From NCBI RefSeq assembly GCF_004310295.1, contig NZ_SISB01000024.1:37363-101362 (forward strand): a stretch of DNA of 64,000 nucleotides, read 5' to 3'. The stretch's first letter is position 1; the number at the start of each line of letters is the position of its first letter. Of this stretch, positions 24,701 to 33,693 are shown in pieces. The notes under the pieces were generated by a model. It saw only the letters and a list, made by a program, of their open reading frames with translations. It was not told the DNA's origin and did no database searches. Origin of the DNA: Pseudomonas sp. BGI-2 (GTDB taxonomy: Bacteria > Pseudomonadota > Gammaproteobacteria > Pseudomonadales > Pseudomonadaceae). A program made the position numbers and the translations under genes.

Positions 24701-26156
24701 CGACGGCTTCGTAGCCTTGCTCGCCGAGCGGACGCAGCACTTGGTCACGTTCTTCGAAAGTGACCTGGTACATCTTCATGTATTGCTTGAGCTGGTCGAC
24801 GTCGTAGAACGCCGAACCGTGGTCGTTGTCTTCCATGGTCGCCTGAATGCGCAGGGCATTCTTGCGCAGCCATTGCTTGTACGGATGACGCGACTTCAAG
24901 CGGTTGTCGATGGCGTCGGTGTCGAGGATCTGACCGGTTTCGGTGTCCACGGCAAAGATCTGGCCCGGCCCGACGCGGCCCTTGGCGATCACGTCTTCAG
25001 GCTGGTAGTTCCAGACACCGATTTCCGAGGCCAGGGTAATGAAACCGTTTTTGGTGGTGACCCAACGCGCCGGACGCAGACCGTTACGGTCGAGCAGGCA
25101 CACCGCGTAACGACCGTCGGTCATTACCACGCCGGCCGGGCCGTCCCACGGTTCCATGTGCATCGAGTTGTATTCGTAGAACGCACGCAGATCCGGGTCC
25201 ATGGTTTCGACGTTCTGCCACGCAGGCGGAATGATCATCCGCACGCCACGGAACAGGTCGATGCCACCGGTAACCATCAGCTCAAGCATGTTGTCCATGC
25301 TGGAGGAGTCGGAACCAACGCGGTTGACCAGCGGGCCGAGTTCTTCCAGGTCCATCAGGTCGTTGGTGAACTTGGTGCGACGCGCCACGGCCCAGTTGCG
25401 GTTGCCGGTGATGGTGTTGATTTCGCCGTTGTGCGCCAGGAAGCGGAACGGTTGAGCCAGCGGCCATTTCGGCAAGGTGTTGGTGGAGAAACGCTGGTGG
25501 AACACGCAAATCGAGGTTTGCAGGCGCTGGTCGCTGAGGTCTGGATAGAAGGCGGACAAATCCGCCGGCATCATCAGGCCTTTATAAATAATGGTCTTGT
25601 GCGAAAAGCTGCAGATGTAGTGATCGGTGTCGGCGGCGTTGGCCACGGACGAACGACGACGAGAGGTGAACAGCTTGATCGCCATGTCCTGATCGCTCAG
25701 GCCTTCACCGCCGATGTACACCTGTTCGATCTGCGGCAGGCGCTCCAGGGCCAGACGGCCGAGGACGCTGGTGTCGATCGGGACTTTGCGCCAGCCGACC
25801 AGTTGCAGGCCGGCGGCCAGGATCTCGCGGTTCATGTTCTCGCGAGCGGCTTCGGCTTTGACCGGGTCCTGGTTGAAGAAGACCATGCCCACGGCATATT
25901 GCTTGGGCAGTTCGACGCCGAAGGTTTCCTGGGCGATGGCTCGCAGGAACACATCCGGCTTTTGAATCAGCAGACCGCAACCGTCACCGGTCTTGCCGTC
26001 GGCGTTGATCCCACCGCGGTGGGTCATGCAGGTCAGGGCCTCGATGGCCGTTTGCAAAAGGGTATGACTGGGCTCGCCCTGCATATGGGCTATCAGGCCG
26101 AAACCGCAGTTATCCTTGAATTCATCTGGTTGGTACAGACCTGCTTTCATAGACAC
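21705..26156 (-). CDS. gltB: Glutamate synthase (NADPH) large chain
   Basis: 1483 residues. Class II amidotransferase nucleophile Cys17 (KDNCGFGLIAHM), exposed after removal of a 16-residue propeptide; central and FMN-binding domains (SISLGALSPEAHEALA, VKLVAEAGVGTIAAGVAKA, ISGYDGGTGASPLTS); 3Fe-4S cysteines in GCKYLRICHLNNCATG; C-terminal beta-helix with repeated GxxGG. It makes glutamate with GltD. First gene of gltBD. Confidence 0.97.
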   Translation of the reverse strand: MSMKAGLYQPDEFKDNCGFGLIAHMQGEPSHTLLQTAIEALTCMTHRGGINADGKTGDGCGLLIQKPDVFLRAIAQETFGVELPKQYAVGMVFFNQDPVKAEAARENMNREILAAGLQLVGWRKVPIDTSVLGRLALERLPQIEQVYIGGEGLSDQDMAIKLFTSRRRSSVANAADTDHYICSFSHKTIIYKGLMMPADLSAFYPDLSDQRLQTSICVFHQRFSTNTLPKWPLAQPFRFLAHNGEINTITGNRNWAVARRTKFTNDLMDLEELGPLVNRVGSDSSSMDNMLELMVTGGIDLFRGVRMIIPPAWQNVETMDPDLRAFYEYNSMHMEPWDGPAGVVMTDGRYAVCLLDRNGLRPARWVTTKNGFITLASEIGVWNYQPEDVIAKGRVGPGQIFAVDTETGQILDTDAIDNRLKSRHPYKQWLRKNALRIQATMEDNDHGSAFYDVDQLKQYMKMYQVTFEERDQVLRPLGEQGYEAVGSMGDDTPMAVLSQRVRTPYDYFRQQFAQVTNPPIDPLREAIVMSLEICLGAERNIFQESPEHASRVILSSPVISPAKWRSLMNLDRPGFERAIIDLNYDESVGLEAAIRNVADQAEEAVRSGRTQVVLSDRHIAPGKLPIHASLATGAVHHRLTEKGLRCDSNILVETATARDPHHFAVLIGFGASAVYPFLAYEVLGDLIRTGEVLGDLYEVFKNYRKGITKGLLKILSKMGISTITSYRGAQLFEAIGLSEEVCELSFRGVPSRIKGARFVDIEAEQKALAAEAWSPRKPIQQGGLLKFVHGGEYHAYNPDVVNTLQAAVQQGDYSKFKEYTALVDNRPVSMIRDLFKVKTLDTPLDISEIEPLESVLKRFDSAGISLGALSPEAHEALAEAMNRLGARSNSGEGGEDPARYGTIKSSKIKQVATGRFGVTPEYLVNAEVLQIKVAQGAKPGEGGQLPGGKVNGLIAKLRYAVPGVTLISPPPHHDIYSIEDLSQLIFDLKQVNPKALVSVKLVAEAGVGTIAAGVAKAYADLITISGYDGGTGASPLTSIKYAGAPWELGLAETHQTLRGNDLRGKVRVQTDGGLKTGLDVIKAAILGAESFGFGTAPMIALGCKYLRICHLNNCATGVATQNEKLRKDHYIGTVDMVVNFFTYVAEETREWLAKLGVRSLEELIGRTDLLDILEGQTAKQQHLDLTPLLGSDHIPADKPQFCQVERNPPFDKGLLAEKMVNMATSAINDMSGADFALDICNCDRSIGARISGEIARKHGNQGMANAPITFRFNGTAGQSFGVWNAGGLHMYLEGDANDYVGKGMTGGKLVIVPPKGSVYKTQDSAIIGNTCLYGATGGKLFAAGTAGERFAVRNSGAHTVVEGTGDHCCEYMTGGFVCVLGKTGYNFGSGMTGGFAYVLDQDNTFVDRVNHELVEIQRISGEAMEAYRSHLQRVLNEYVAETDSEWGRNLAENLDDYLRRFWLVKPKAANLKSLLSSTRANPQ

Positions 26157-26500
26157 TTTCTCACCAGGCTGCCTCTTTTCGAGGCAAATTTCTTTTCAAT
26201 TCAACCACTTGCGATCCGCGCCGAACGTACGCCGGCTTAGCGGGGGCAAAAGGGTGGTCATTGTACACAGCGACACAGAGGCTCACAAATTTGACGACGA
26301 ACTGTCGCAAATCTATGTCGCATTTGTGAAAGGTTTAAAGCGATCTGCTGTGCTAGTCAAAACTTTTTTAATTCTGACTGCAACGACTCAAAGACTACTG
26401 TGACGCAGACACCACAAGGCACGCGGTCTGTAGAGACGGCATGCACTTGCAGAAATTTTGAGGTGCTTGGAGAGGCGGCCTGGGTAAGGCCGCCGAATCT
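26157..26500. other. Intergenic region upstream of gltB
   Basis: 344 nt without a gene. It must carry the leftward gltB promoter. Near the damX end, GGCGGCC/GGCCGCC arms at about 26474-26480 and 26487-26493 make a hairpin without a clear T run, possibly ending the damX transcript. Nothing else was recognised. Confidence 0.5.
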
Positions 26501-28102
26501 TCAGCGAGTTGTTGCCAGTTCCTGTTGGACGCTGGCGACAGTGCGAGGCCAAGGTTTACCAGCCTGAACCTTCGCTGGCAAGGCCTTGATGGCGGTAAGG
26601 GCTGCATCGCGGTTGGCGAAGTTACCGTAGGTGATGACGTAAAGCGGCTTGCCGTTGAGTACTTTCTTGAAATAACGGTACTCGCCGCCCTGCTCTTTCA
26701 CGAAGGTTTGCGCGGTCGCTTCGGAGCTGGTGCCGAGGATCTGCACCACGTAGTTGCTCGTCGGCTGCCCTGCGTACCAGGTGCCACCGGCGCCTTTCGC
26801 AGCGGCGGCAGGAGCTGGTTTCTCGGCAGGCTTGACGCTGGCCACGACGGCTGGCTTGGCGGGCGCTGGAGCCGGCTTCACGGCTGGTGCAGTCGGGACT
26901 GGCTTGGCTGTAGCGACCTGAGTCGGCTCTGGCACCGGCTTGGCGGCAGGCGTCGGCGCAGGGCCAGGCTGGATGCCCGCAGGCGGCGCGGTGGTGGTCA
27001 CGGTTGGCGGTGTAGCGCTGGAACCTTCGACCGGTACACCGTCGTCGCCTTCGGTGATGCCACCGGCCGCTTCGGCCAGTGGACCGCGCATGACCGGTTG
27101 CGAGTTGCCGACCAGCGGCAATGGCATCGGTTGCGAATTACCGGCGAATTCGACGGCAGGAGCGCCGCCACTGTTAGGTTGTGGCGTGCCTTGGCCGAGC
27201 GGCAGTTGCGCCTGTTCGTTGGCAGGTGCGCCGGTGGTCGGTGCTTTGCTGCGACCCGGCATCAACCAGGCGGCGGCTACCGCGACCACGACGACGGCGG
27301 AAATCGCCAATACGTGTTTCTTCGGCATGTTGAACCCCATACTTGGACGCTTGACCGCTGAGCGGCTGGCAATCATGGCTTCGATCATTGCATCGCGGGC
27401 AACCTGGTTAATGGTGCCAGGCCAGCCGTCGGAGCTTTCGTGAATATCAGAGATCTGATCTGCGGTGAAAAGTTCGATACCCCGGCCTGCGCCTTCAAGC
27501 CGCTGGTCCAGGTATTCGCGGGTTTCTTCTTCGGTGTAGGGCTGCAATTCGATGACGTGGAAACGCTCTTCCTCGAGGCTCAGCGCGTCCAGTTGCGCAA
27601 TCAGCGAGGATTCACCGAACAGAAACACATGCGGACGACCTTCCGGAGCGCCGGCGGCCAGGGCCAGCAAAGCCTCCAGCGCGGATTCGTCGAGCTGTTC
27701 GGCGTCGTCCACCAGCAAATAGACTTCCTGCCCGGTCAGCGCCAGTTGCACGACCTGCGACAGAATCGCGTTGACCTCCGCCTGGGCGACGTTCAGCGCC
27801 TGAGCCACCTGACGCAGTACGCCGGCAGCATCGCCAGCGCCACGGGCGGAAACCACCACGCTCTGCACCGACTGCTTGTTCGTGCTGGCCACCAGGGCCT
27901 GGCGCAACAGCGTCTTGCCACTGCCTTGCGGACCGGTGACCACCAACAGCAACTGGCTGTAGCGGGCCAGGTGATGCAGTTGCCCCAGCACCGGTTTGCG
28001 CTGGGCCGGGAAGAATTTGAAGCCAGGCACCCGTGGAGCAAAAGGGTCATGACTCAACTGGTAATGGCCGAGGAAAGCCTCGTCGGCATGCAAACTAGTC
28101 AT
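26501..28102 (-). CDS. damX: AAA ATPase with SPOR domain, DamX-like
   Basis: 533 residues. ExeA-like AAA domain with Walker A GPQGSGKT near residue 59 and Walker B-like VYLLVDDAEQLD near residue 128; one membrane span at about residues 262-282 (HVLAISAVVVVAVAAAWLM); a long Pro/Ala/Lys-rich linker; C-terminal SPOR domain (YVVQILGTSSEATAQTFV) that binds denuded septal peptidoglycan. Role in cell division. The aroB-damX order is conserved in gammaproteobacteria. E. coli DamX lacks a complete ATPase domain, so Pseudomonas-type architecture is noted. Confidence 0.85.
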   Translation of the reverse strand: MTSLHADEAFLGHYQLSHDPFAPRVPGFKFFPAQRKPVLGQLHHLARYSQLLLVVTGPQGSGKTLLRQALVASTNKQSVQSVVVSARGAGDAAGVLRQVAQALNVAQAEVNAILSQVVQLALTGQEVYLLVDDAEQLDESALEALLALAAGAPEGRPHVFLFGESSLIAQLDALSLEEERFHVIELQPYTEEETREYLDQRLEGAGRGIELFTADQISDIHESSDGWPGTINQVARDAMIEAMIASRSAVKRPSMGFNMPKKHVLAISAVVVVAVAAAWLMPGRSKAPTTGAPANEQAQLPLGQGTPQPNSGGAPAVEFAGNSQPMPLPLVGNSQPVMRGPLAEAAGGITEGDDGVPVEGSSATPPTVTTTAPPAGIQPGPAPTPAAKPVPEPTQVATAKPVPTAPAVKPAPAPAKPAVVASVKPAEKPAPAAAAKGAGGTWYAGQPTSNYVVQILGTSSEATAQTFVKEQGGEYRYFKKVLNGKPLYVITYGNFANRDAALTAIKALPAKVQAGKPWPRTVASVQQELATTR

Positions 28103-28112
28103 CGGGATCTTA

Positions 28113-29213
28113 TTAACCTTTAAGCTGAGCCAGGGCGCGGTAATCCGCTCCCAGCGTGGCCTGTAAAACTTCTTTCGGATAATCGTCGGTCACCACCGCT
28201 TCGCCCATGTGGCGCAGCAGCACCAGGCGCAAACGACCGTCGATCACTTTCTTGTCAATTGCCATGTGTTCGAGAAAATCGGCTTCGCTCATCTCTTCCG
28301 GCGGGATGACCGGTAAGCCGGCACGCTGAAACAGACGAATGCCGCGATCGCGCTCTTGCTCGCTGATCCAGCCCAGTCGCGCGGACATTTCCAAAGCCAT
28401 TACGGTACCAGCAGCGACGGCTTCACCATGAAGCCAGACACCATAGCCCATATGAGTTTCGATAGCGTGACCGAAGGTGTGACCCAGGTTCAACGTGGCA
28501 CGAACACCGGTCTCCTTCTCGTCGGCACCGACTACCGCCGCCTTGGCCGAGCAGGAACGCTCGATGGCGTAGGTCAGGGCGACCTGATCCAGGGCGCGCA
28601 GGCGATCAACGTTTTCTTCGAGCCAGGTCAGGAACGGCTCGTCGCAGATCAGCCCGTACTTGATGACTTCCGCCAGCCCCGCAGAGAGCTCGCGGGCCGG
28701 CAGGGTATTGAGGGTCGCGGTATCGATCAGCACCACATTCGGCTGATAGAAGGCGCCGACCATGTTCTTGCCCAACGGGTGATTGATCCCGGTCTTGCCG
28801 CCCACCGAGGAGTCGACTTGTGACAACAACGTGGTCGGGACCTGAATGAAATCGACACCGCGCTGATAGCAGGCAGCCGCAAAACCGGCCATGTCACCAA
28901 TCACGCCGCCGCCGAGGGCGATAACGGTGGTGCGGCGGTCGTGGCGTGCAGTCAGCAGACCGTCGAAAATCAGTTGCAGGGTTTCCCAGGTCTTGAAGGC
29001 TTCGCCGTCGGGCAGCACCACGGAAATCACCGAAAACTGCGCGAGGCTGCGGGTCAGACGTTCGAGATAGAGCGGCGCAACGGTCTCGTTGGAGATGATC
29101 GCCACTTGCCGTCCGCGAATGTGCGGGGCCAGCAGCTCAGGCTGATCCAACAAACCTTCGCCAATGTGAATCGGGTAGCTGCGCTCGCCTAGATCGACCT
29201 TGAGTGTCTGCAT
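28113..29213 (-). CDS. aroB: 3-dehydroquinate synthase
   Basis: 366 residues. NAD-binding GGGVIGDMAGFAAACYQRGV and metal-site residues around KYGLICDEPFL, LNLGHTFGHAIE and HGEAVAAG. It cyclises DAHP to 3-dehydroquinate in the shikimate pathway. It lies 150 nt after aroK and 10 nt before damX in the leftward operon. Confidence 0.97.
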   Translation of the reverse strand: MQTLKVDLGERSYPIHIGEGLLDQPELLAPHIRGRQVAIISNETVAPLYLERLTRSLAQFSVISVVLPDGEAFKTWETLQLIFDGLLTARHDRRTTVIALGGGVIGDMAGFAAACYQRGVDFIQVPTTLLSQVDSSVGGKTGINHPLGKNMVGAFYQPNVVLIDTATLNTLPARELSAGLAEVIKYGLICDEPFLTWLEENVDRLRALDQVALTYAIERSCSAKAAVVGADEKETGVRATLNLGHTFGHAIETHMGYGVWLHGEAVAAGTVMALEMSARLGWISEQERDRGIRLFQRAGLPVIPPEEMSEADFLEHMAIDKKVIDGRLRLVLLRHMGEAVVTDDYPKEVLQATLGADYRALAQLKG

Positions 29214-29364
29214 GTGTCCCCACAGTGAAGATGGAATCAGGCGTCCTGCCTTGAATTAACGAATGTCCACGGCATCTGCTGGTGTGACGCCGTTCGGTAG
29301 CCATCCGCCACAACCTTGAGCAGTCGTGACAGGACGCCGAGGATAGCGCATTTCGCGCATCGCT

Positions 29365-29883
29365 TTAACGGGGAGGTAGCTGCTGCAAGCGTTCGAGAAT
29401 ATCGAGCACGACCATTCGCGGCGGCCGCTCATCGGTTTCAACCACCAGGTCGGCGATTTCCCGATACAGCGGATCGCGAATCGCCAGCAGATCCCGCAGG
29501 GTCTTGGCCGGATCGGCGGTGCGCAACAAGGGTCGATTTCGATCGCGGGACGTGCGACCGACCTGCTGCTCGACAGAGGCATGCAGATAGACCACCCGAC
29601 CGCCGGCGTGCAGCGCCCGACGATTGGCTTCGCGCATCACCGCGCCGCCACCGGTTGCAAGCACCACGCCATCACAGCCGCACAGCTCGGCAATCATCGC
29701 CTGCTCGCGATCACGAAAGCCCGGCTCGCCTTCCTTATCGAAAATCCACGGGATATTGGCGCCCGTGCGCAATTCAATTTCCTTATCGGAATCTTTGAAC
29801 GGCAGGCGCAGCTCTTTGGCCAGCAACCGGCCGATGGTGCTTTTTCCAGCGCCCATCGGTCCAACAAGAATCAAATTTCGCAC
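29365..29883 (-). CDS. aroK: Shikimate kinase
   Basis: 172 residues, normal size. Walker A GPMGAGKSTIGR at residues 8-19, shikimate-binding DSDKEIE and GGGAVM, and lid Arg residues (GRTSRDRNRPLL). It phosphorylates shikimate. It follows pilQ with a 4-nt gap, so it is co-transcribed with the pilus genes. Confidence 0.96.
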   Translation of the reverse strand: MRNLILVGPMGAGKSTIGRLLAKELRLPFKDSDKEIELRTGANIPWIFDKEGEPGFRDREQAMIAELCGCDGVVLATGGGAVMREANRRALHAGGRVVYLHASVEQQVGRTSRDRNRPLLRTADPAKTLRDLLAIRDPLYREIADLVVETDERPPRMVVLDILERLQQLPPR

Positions 29884-29887
29884 AGAA

Positions 29888-31969
29888 TCAATGACTCACA
29901 GCAATCGCCTGGTTATTCATGATACGCGGAGTGAGAAACACCAGCAGCTCGGATTTTTTCTCCGAAACCACGTCACGCCGGAAAAGGCGGCCAAGATACG
30001 GCACATCACCGAGAAATGGCACCTTATCTACAACCTTGCTCTGAGTATTTGAGAAAACCCCGCCTATCACGATGGTCTCGCCATCATTGACCAGGACCTT
30101 GGCATTGACCTCGTTTTTCTTGATCGGCGGTACATCCTGGACCTTGTTCAGGTAGTCAGGTTCGTCCTTGGTGACCTTGACCTCCATGATGATCCGATTG
30201 TCCGGGGTGATCTGCGGCGTGACTTCAAGGGACAGCGACGCCTCTTTGAACGACACCGAAGTGGCACCGCTGGAGCTGGCTTCCTGATAGGGAATCTCGG
30301 TGCCCTTGAGGATTTTCGCGGTTTCCTTGTCGGACGTGACCACCTTGGGCTGCGAGACGATTTCGCCGTTACCGGTCTTCTCCATCGCGGTCAGCTCCAG
30401 GTCCAGCAGCACGTTATCGGTGATGAAGGCGATGCCGATCCCCGAGGTATTGCCCGCAGCGCCCAGGTCGACAAACGGCGAGTTGGTACTGGTGCTGCCC
30501 GGGGTTCCAATGGTGGTCGACGAACCATTGCTGACCCCCGATGTGTTCCAGTTGCCCTTGTTCTGCACCGAACCTCCCCAGCGCACGCCGAGGCTTTTGT
30601 CGTAGTCGACGTTGGCTTCGACGATTCGTGCCTCGATCATCACCTGGCGCACCGGGATATCCAGTTGCGCAACGATGCGACGAAGTTCGTCGAGTCGGTC
30701 CTGGGTCTGGTAGGCAATGATGTTGTTGGTCCGCTCATCAACCGTGATCGAACCCCGTTCGTCGATTTTCGATTCGGCACTGGTCACCGACGTGAACAGC
30801 TTGGCGATGTCGGCAGCCTTGGCGTAGTTGACCTGCAACAGCTCTCGACGCAGGGGCGCGAGTTCGGAGATCTGCTTCTGCGATTCCAGTTCCTGACGCT
30901 CGCGCGCGGCGATTTCATCGGCCGGCGCCACCAGCAGGACGTTGCCGATCTTGCGCTTGTCCAGGCCTTTGGTTTTCAGCACCAGGTCCAGCGCCTGGTC
31001 CCATGGCACATTCTGCAAACGCAACGTGATACCGCCTTGCACCGTGTCGCTGGCCACCAGATTGAGGTTGGTGAAATCGGCGATCAGTTGCAGCACCGAG
31101 CGCACATCGATGTCCTGGAAATTCAGCGAGAGCTTTTCACCGGTATAGGCAAAACGCTCGGCATTACGCTTTTGCAGATCATCGACGGTCATTGGCCGGA
31201 TGCTGACCGTCAGCTTGTTGTCGGTCTGGTAGGTCGAATAATCGAAGGCGCCGCTGGGCTCGATGCTGATCGTGGCCCGGTCGCCTGTGGCACTGGCGTT
31301 GACGAACTGCACCGGGGTGGCGAAATCCTTGACGTCCAGACGTACGCGCAATGGCTCAGGCAACTGCGTCCTGGCGAAACCGAGGATGATCTTGCCGTCG
31401 CGCTCCTGAATGTCCGGAGCGATGGATGGATCGGACAGATCAATCACCACATTGCCTTCACCCTGCGTACCGCGCTGGAAATCTACACCACGGATGGCCT
31501 TGCCCACGGGTGCGTAGGCTTTCGTCGGGGCTGGCGTTGCAGTCGCGGCGCGAGGTGCACTGGTTGCCGGCCGGGACGCCTTGCTGTTGGCGCCTTGCCC
31601 AACCACCACGATCAGATTGTTGCCCTCAACTCGTGCGTTGTACGGGGCCAACTGGGTCAGATTGATGATAAGCCGCGTACGGTCCTTGGCTTCCACCACT
31701 GTGGCGGTACGGGCATTTCCGCCGCCCAGTTCACGATTTTTACTTTTTAGCTGACTGACCACGCCTGGCAGATCCAGCGCAATGCGTGCGGGCGATTCGG
31801 TCGTGTAACCGTGGGGCTGCGGTGGCGGGCCATCGAAAGACAACTTCAACTCGACACGATCACCCGGCAGCGCGGCGACATCCAGCGCTTTGAGGTTGGC
31901 CGCTTGTACCATCGGCGACAGCAACGCTATCCATAGCGAAATACCGAGGGTTGAGAAAATCCTGTTCAT
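29888..31969 (-). CDS. pilQ: Type IV pilus secretin PilQ
   Basis: 693 residues. Signal peptide ending VQAAN; AMIN domains in the first ~250 residues (peptidoglycan binding); secretin N0 domain (LSLNFQDIDVRSVLQLIADFTNLN) and N1 domain; C-terminal secretin pore (VFSNTQSKVVDKVPFLGDVPYLGRLFR). It forms the outer-membrane channel for pilus extrusion. Last of pilMNOPQ. Confidence 0.96.
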   Translation of the reverse strand: MNRIFSTLGISLWIALLSPMVQAANLKALDVAALPGDRVELKLSFDGPPPQPHGYTTESPARIALDLPGVVSQLKSKNRELGGGNARTATVVEAKDRTRLIINLTQLAPYNARVEGNNLIVVVGQGANSKASRPATSAPRAATATPAPTKAYAPVGKAIRGVDFQRGTQGEGNVVIDLSDPSIAPDIQERDGKIILGFARTQLPEPLRVRLDVKDFATPVQFVNASATGDRATISIEPSGAFDYSTYQTDNKLTVSIRPMTVDDLQKRNAERFAYTGEKLSLNFQDIDVRSVLQLIADFTNLNLVASDTVQGGITLRLQNVPWDQALDLVLKTKGLDKRKIGNVLLVAPADEIAARERQELESQKQISELAPLRRELLQVNYAKAADIAKLFTSVTSAESKIDERGSITVDERTNNIIAYQTQDRLDELRRIVAQLDIPVRQVMIEARIVEANVDYDKSLGVRWGGSVQNKGNWNTSGVSNGSSTTIGTPGSTSTNSPFVDLGAAGNTSGIGIAFITDNVLLDLELTAMEKTGNGEIVSQPKVVTSDKETAKILKGTEIPYQEASSSGATSVSFKEASLSLEVTPQITPDNRIIMEVKVTKDEPDYLNKVQDVPPIKKNEVNAKVLVNDGETIVIGGVFSNTQSKVVDKVPFLGDVPYLGRLFRRDVVSEKKSELLVFLTPRIMNNQAIAVSH

Positions 31970-31982
31970 TATTCGAGTTCCA

Positions 31983-32510
31983 CTATGAGTGCTCTTTCAA
32001 AGGGATGGTCCGCGGCCGTTCCAGCCAGGCACCTTCGCCGTCGGGAACGATTTCGACCACATCGACTTGCGAGCCGCTGATAGCGACGATCCGCCCATCG
32101 TTACGCCCCAGGTAATCGCCGACTTTCAGCCGATGCACCCCGCCTGCTCCGCGCAACAGCGCGAAGGAGCCGGTGGCATTGGAGATCGTACCGACCATTT
32201 CAAACTGCTCGATGTTGAAACCTTCGAGGTATTGCCTGGCCCGATTGGGATCGGGCTTGACGTTGCGCGAGCCGCGCTTCTGACCCGCCAGATCGACCCT
32301 GACCTGCCGGGAAAACGGGCTGCGCAGGTTGGCAGCGTTGTAGGTGAACGTTGGGTAAGACCGGAAGGTCGGCGTTGGTTCAATCTTGCCCGGTGGCCTG
32401 AGGCGCACTTCGTTCATGTAGGCGTCGAGGTCACCGACGTCATTACCGTTGCCGCAACCAGCCAGGCCGGCGAACAGTAAAACCATCAACAAGTAACGAA
32501 TCGGGCTCAT
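31983..32510 (-). CDS. pilP: Type IV pilus assembly lipoprotein PilP
   Basis: 175 residues. Lipobox LAGC with Cys near residue 19; C-terminal beta domain (FNIEQFEMVGTISNATGSFALLR, VGDYLGRNDGRIVAIS) that contacts PilQ. It links the inner-membrane PilMNO complex to the secretin. The start overlaps pilO by 4 nt. Confidence 0.95.
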   Translation of the reverse strand: MSPIRYLLMVLLFAGLAGCGNGNDVGDLDAYMNEVRLRPPGKIEPTPTFRSYPTFTYNAANLRSPFSRQVRVDLAGQKRGSRNVKPDPNRARQYLEGFNIEQFEMVGTISNATGSFALLRGAGGVHRLKVGDYLGRNDGRIVAISGSQVDVVEIVPDGEGAWLERPRTIPLKEHS

Positions 32511-33130
32511 TTCTGCAGCCCCTTGTCGTTGTAGCGGTAGGTCTTGGCCAGGATGCTCATGCGCAGTTTCGGACCACCTTCAGGGTCGGCCGGCGCGAGG
32601 TCGAAATCATGCAGCGTAACGATCCGCGGCAACCCGGCCACGCCACTGACGAAGGTCGCCAGGTCGTGATAGGCACCGGTCACGGTGATCTGGATCGGCA
32701 GTTCGATGTAGAACTGTTGGGTAACCTCCGGCAGCAACTTGATTTCTTCGAACTCCAGCCCGCTACCGAGCCCGGTGCGGGTGATGTCTTCCAGCAGTCC
32801 GGGCACTTCAGTGTCGCTGGGCAACTGGCGCAGGAGCACGCCGAAAGAGTTCTCCATCTCCTTCATCTGCTGGGTGTACAGCTCCAGGTTTGCCGCCATG
32901 TGCGCTTTGGTTGCGAATTGCTCCTTGAGTGTCGACTCCTCTTCACGCTTGAGTTCGAGGTGATCTTCCTGATCACTGATGAAAAAGGTGTACCCGAGGG
33001 CCAACACCAGAACCATGAGCAAGCCGCCCGCCAGGGCCTTGATGGCCGGCGGCCAGGACCCCATGTTGTTGGTGTCCAGATCGTTGATGTCGATCTTGCG
33101 CAGGCCTTCGAACCATTCGGAGGGGCTCAT
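32507..33130 (-). CDS. pilO: Type IV pilus inner-membrane protein PilO
   Basis: 207 residues. One transmembrane helix near residues 32-51 (ALAGGLLMVLVLALGYTFFI), a coiled coil, and a ferredoxin-like periplasmic domain. It dimerises with PilN. Both ends overlap its neighbours by 4 nt. Confidence 0.95.
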   Translation of the reverse strand: MSPSEWFEGLRKIDINDLDTNNMGSWPPAIKALAGGLLMVLVLALGYTFFISDQEDHLELKREEESTLKEQFATKAHMAANLELYTQQMKEMENSFGVLLRQLPSDTEVPGLLEDITRTGLGSGLEFEEIKLLPEVTQQFYIELPIQITVTGAYHDLATFVSGVAGLPRIVTLHDFDLAPADPEGGPKLRMSILAKTYRYNDKGLQK

Positions 33131-33693
33131 TTAGCAGCCTCCACAACGGCGGGCTGAGTCTGACGGACGGTCAACTGAAAGACGTTGGCCTGATCCAGCT
33201 GACCGGCGGTGGTGGCTTTGACTTCCGTGAGGCTCGGCGCATCGAACCAGTCGGACGCATCCAGATTGCGCATCAAGTCCGAGACACGATTGTTCGATTC
33301 CGCCGCGCCAGTAATGGACAGGGTTTTGCCGGCCATTTTTACTTCGGTGAAATACACTCCGTCCGGCAGGGTACGCGCCAACTGGTCGAAAATACGCCCG
33401 CTGATCGGACGGTTGCCTTGCAGGTCCTGGATGATGCGCATGCGCTCGACGAGCTGCTGGCGACGGGACTTCAGTTCGCTGATCTGCTTGATGCGCTCGT
33501 CGACCACGGCAATCTGTTTGCCGATGTAATCGTTGCGGGTCACTTGCCGGTCAATGGCGCCGTTGATGACCTGGTCCGCGATAATAATCGCGCCCACCGA
33601 GCACACCAACACACCGACCAGCGCCAGCAAAAAGCGTTTGCGACGCTCTTCACGCAGCTCTTCGCGCCAGGGTAGAAGATTGATCCGCGCCAT
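33127..33693 (-). CDS. pilN: Type IV pilus inner-membrane protein PilN
   Basis: 188 residues. The conserved cytoplasmic N terminus MARINLLPWREELR binds PilM; then one transmembrane helix (residues 21-43) and a periplasmic coiled coil with a ferredoxin-like fold. It overlaps pilM and pilO. Confidence 0.95.
   Translation of the reverse strand: MARINLLPWREELREERRKRFLLALVGVLVCSVGAIIIADQVINGAIDRQVTRNDYIGKQIAVVDERIKQISELKSRRQQLVERMRIIQDLQGNRPISGRIFDQLARTLPDGVYFTEVKMAGKTLSITGAAESNNRVSDLMRNLDASDWFDAPSLTEVKATTAGQLDQANVFQLTVRQTQPAVVEAAK

Noticed and set aside
23535..26240. A 901-codon open frame opposite gltB
   Set aside because: It is antisense to a gene with all glutamate synthase motifs. Its Arg/His/Gln/Val-rich translation is typical of the reverse frame of G+C-rich coding DNA.
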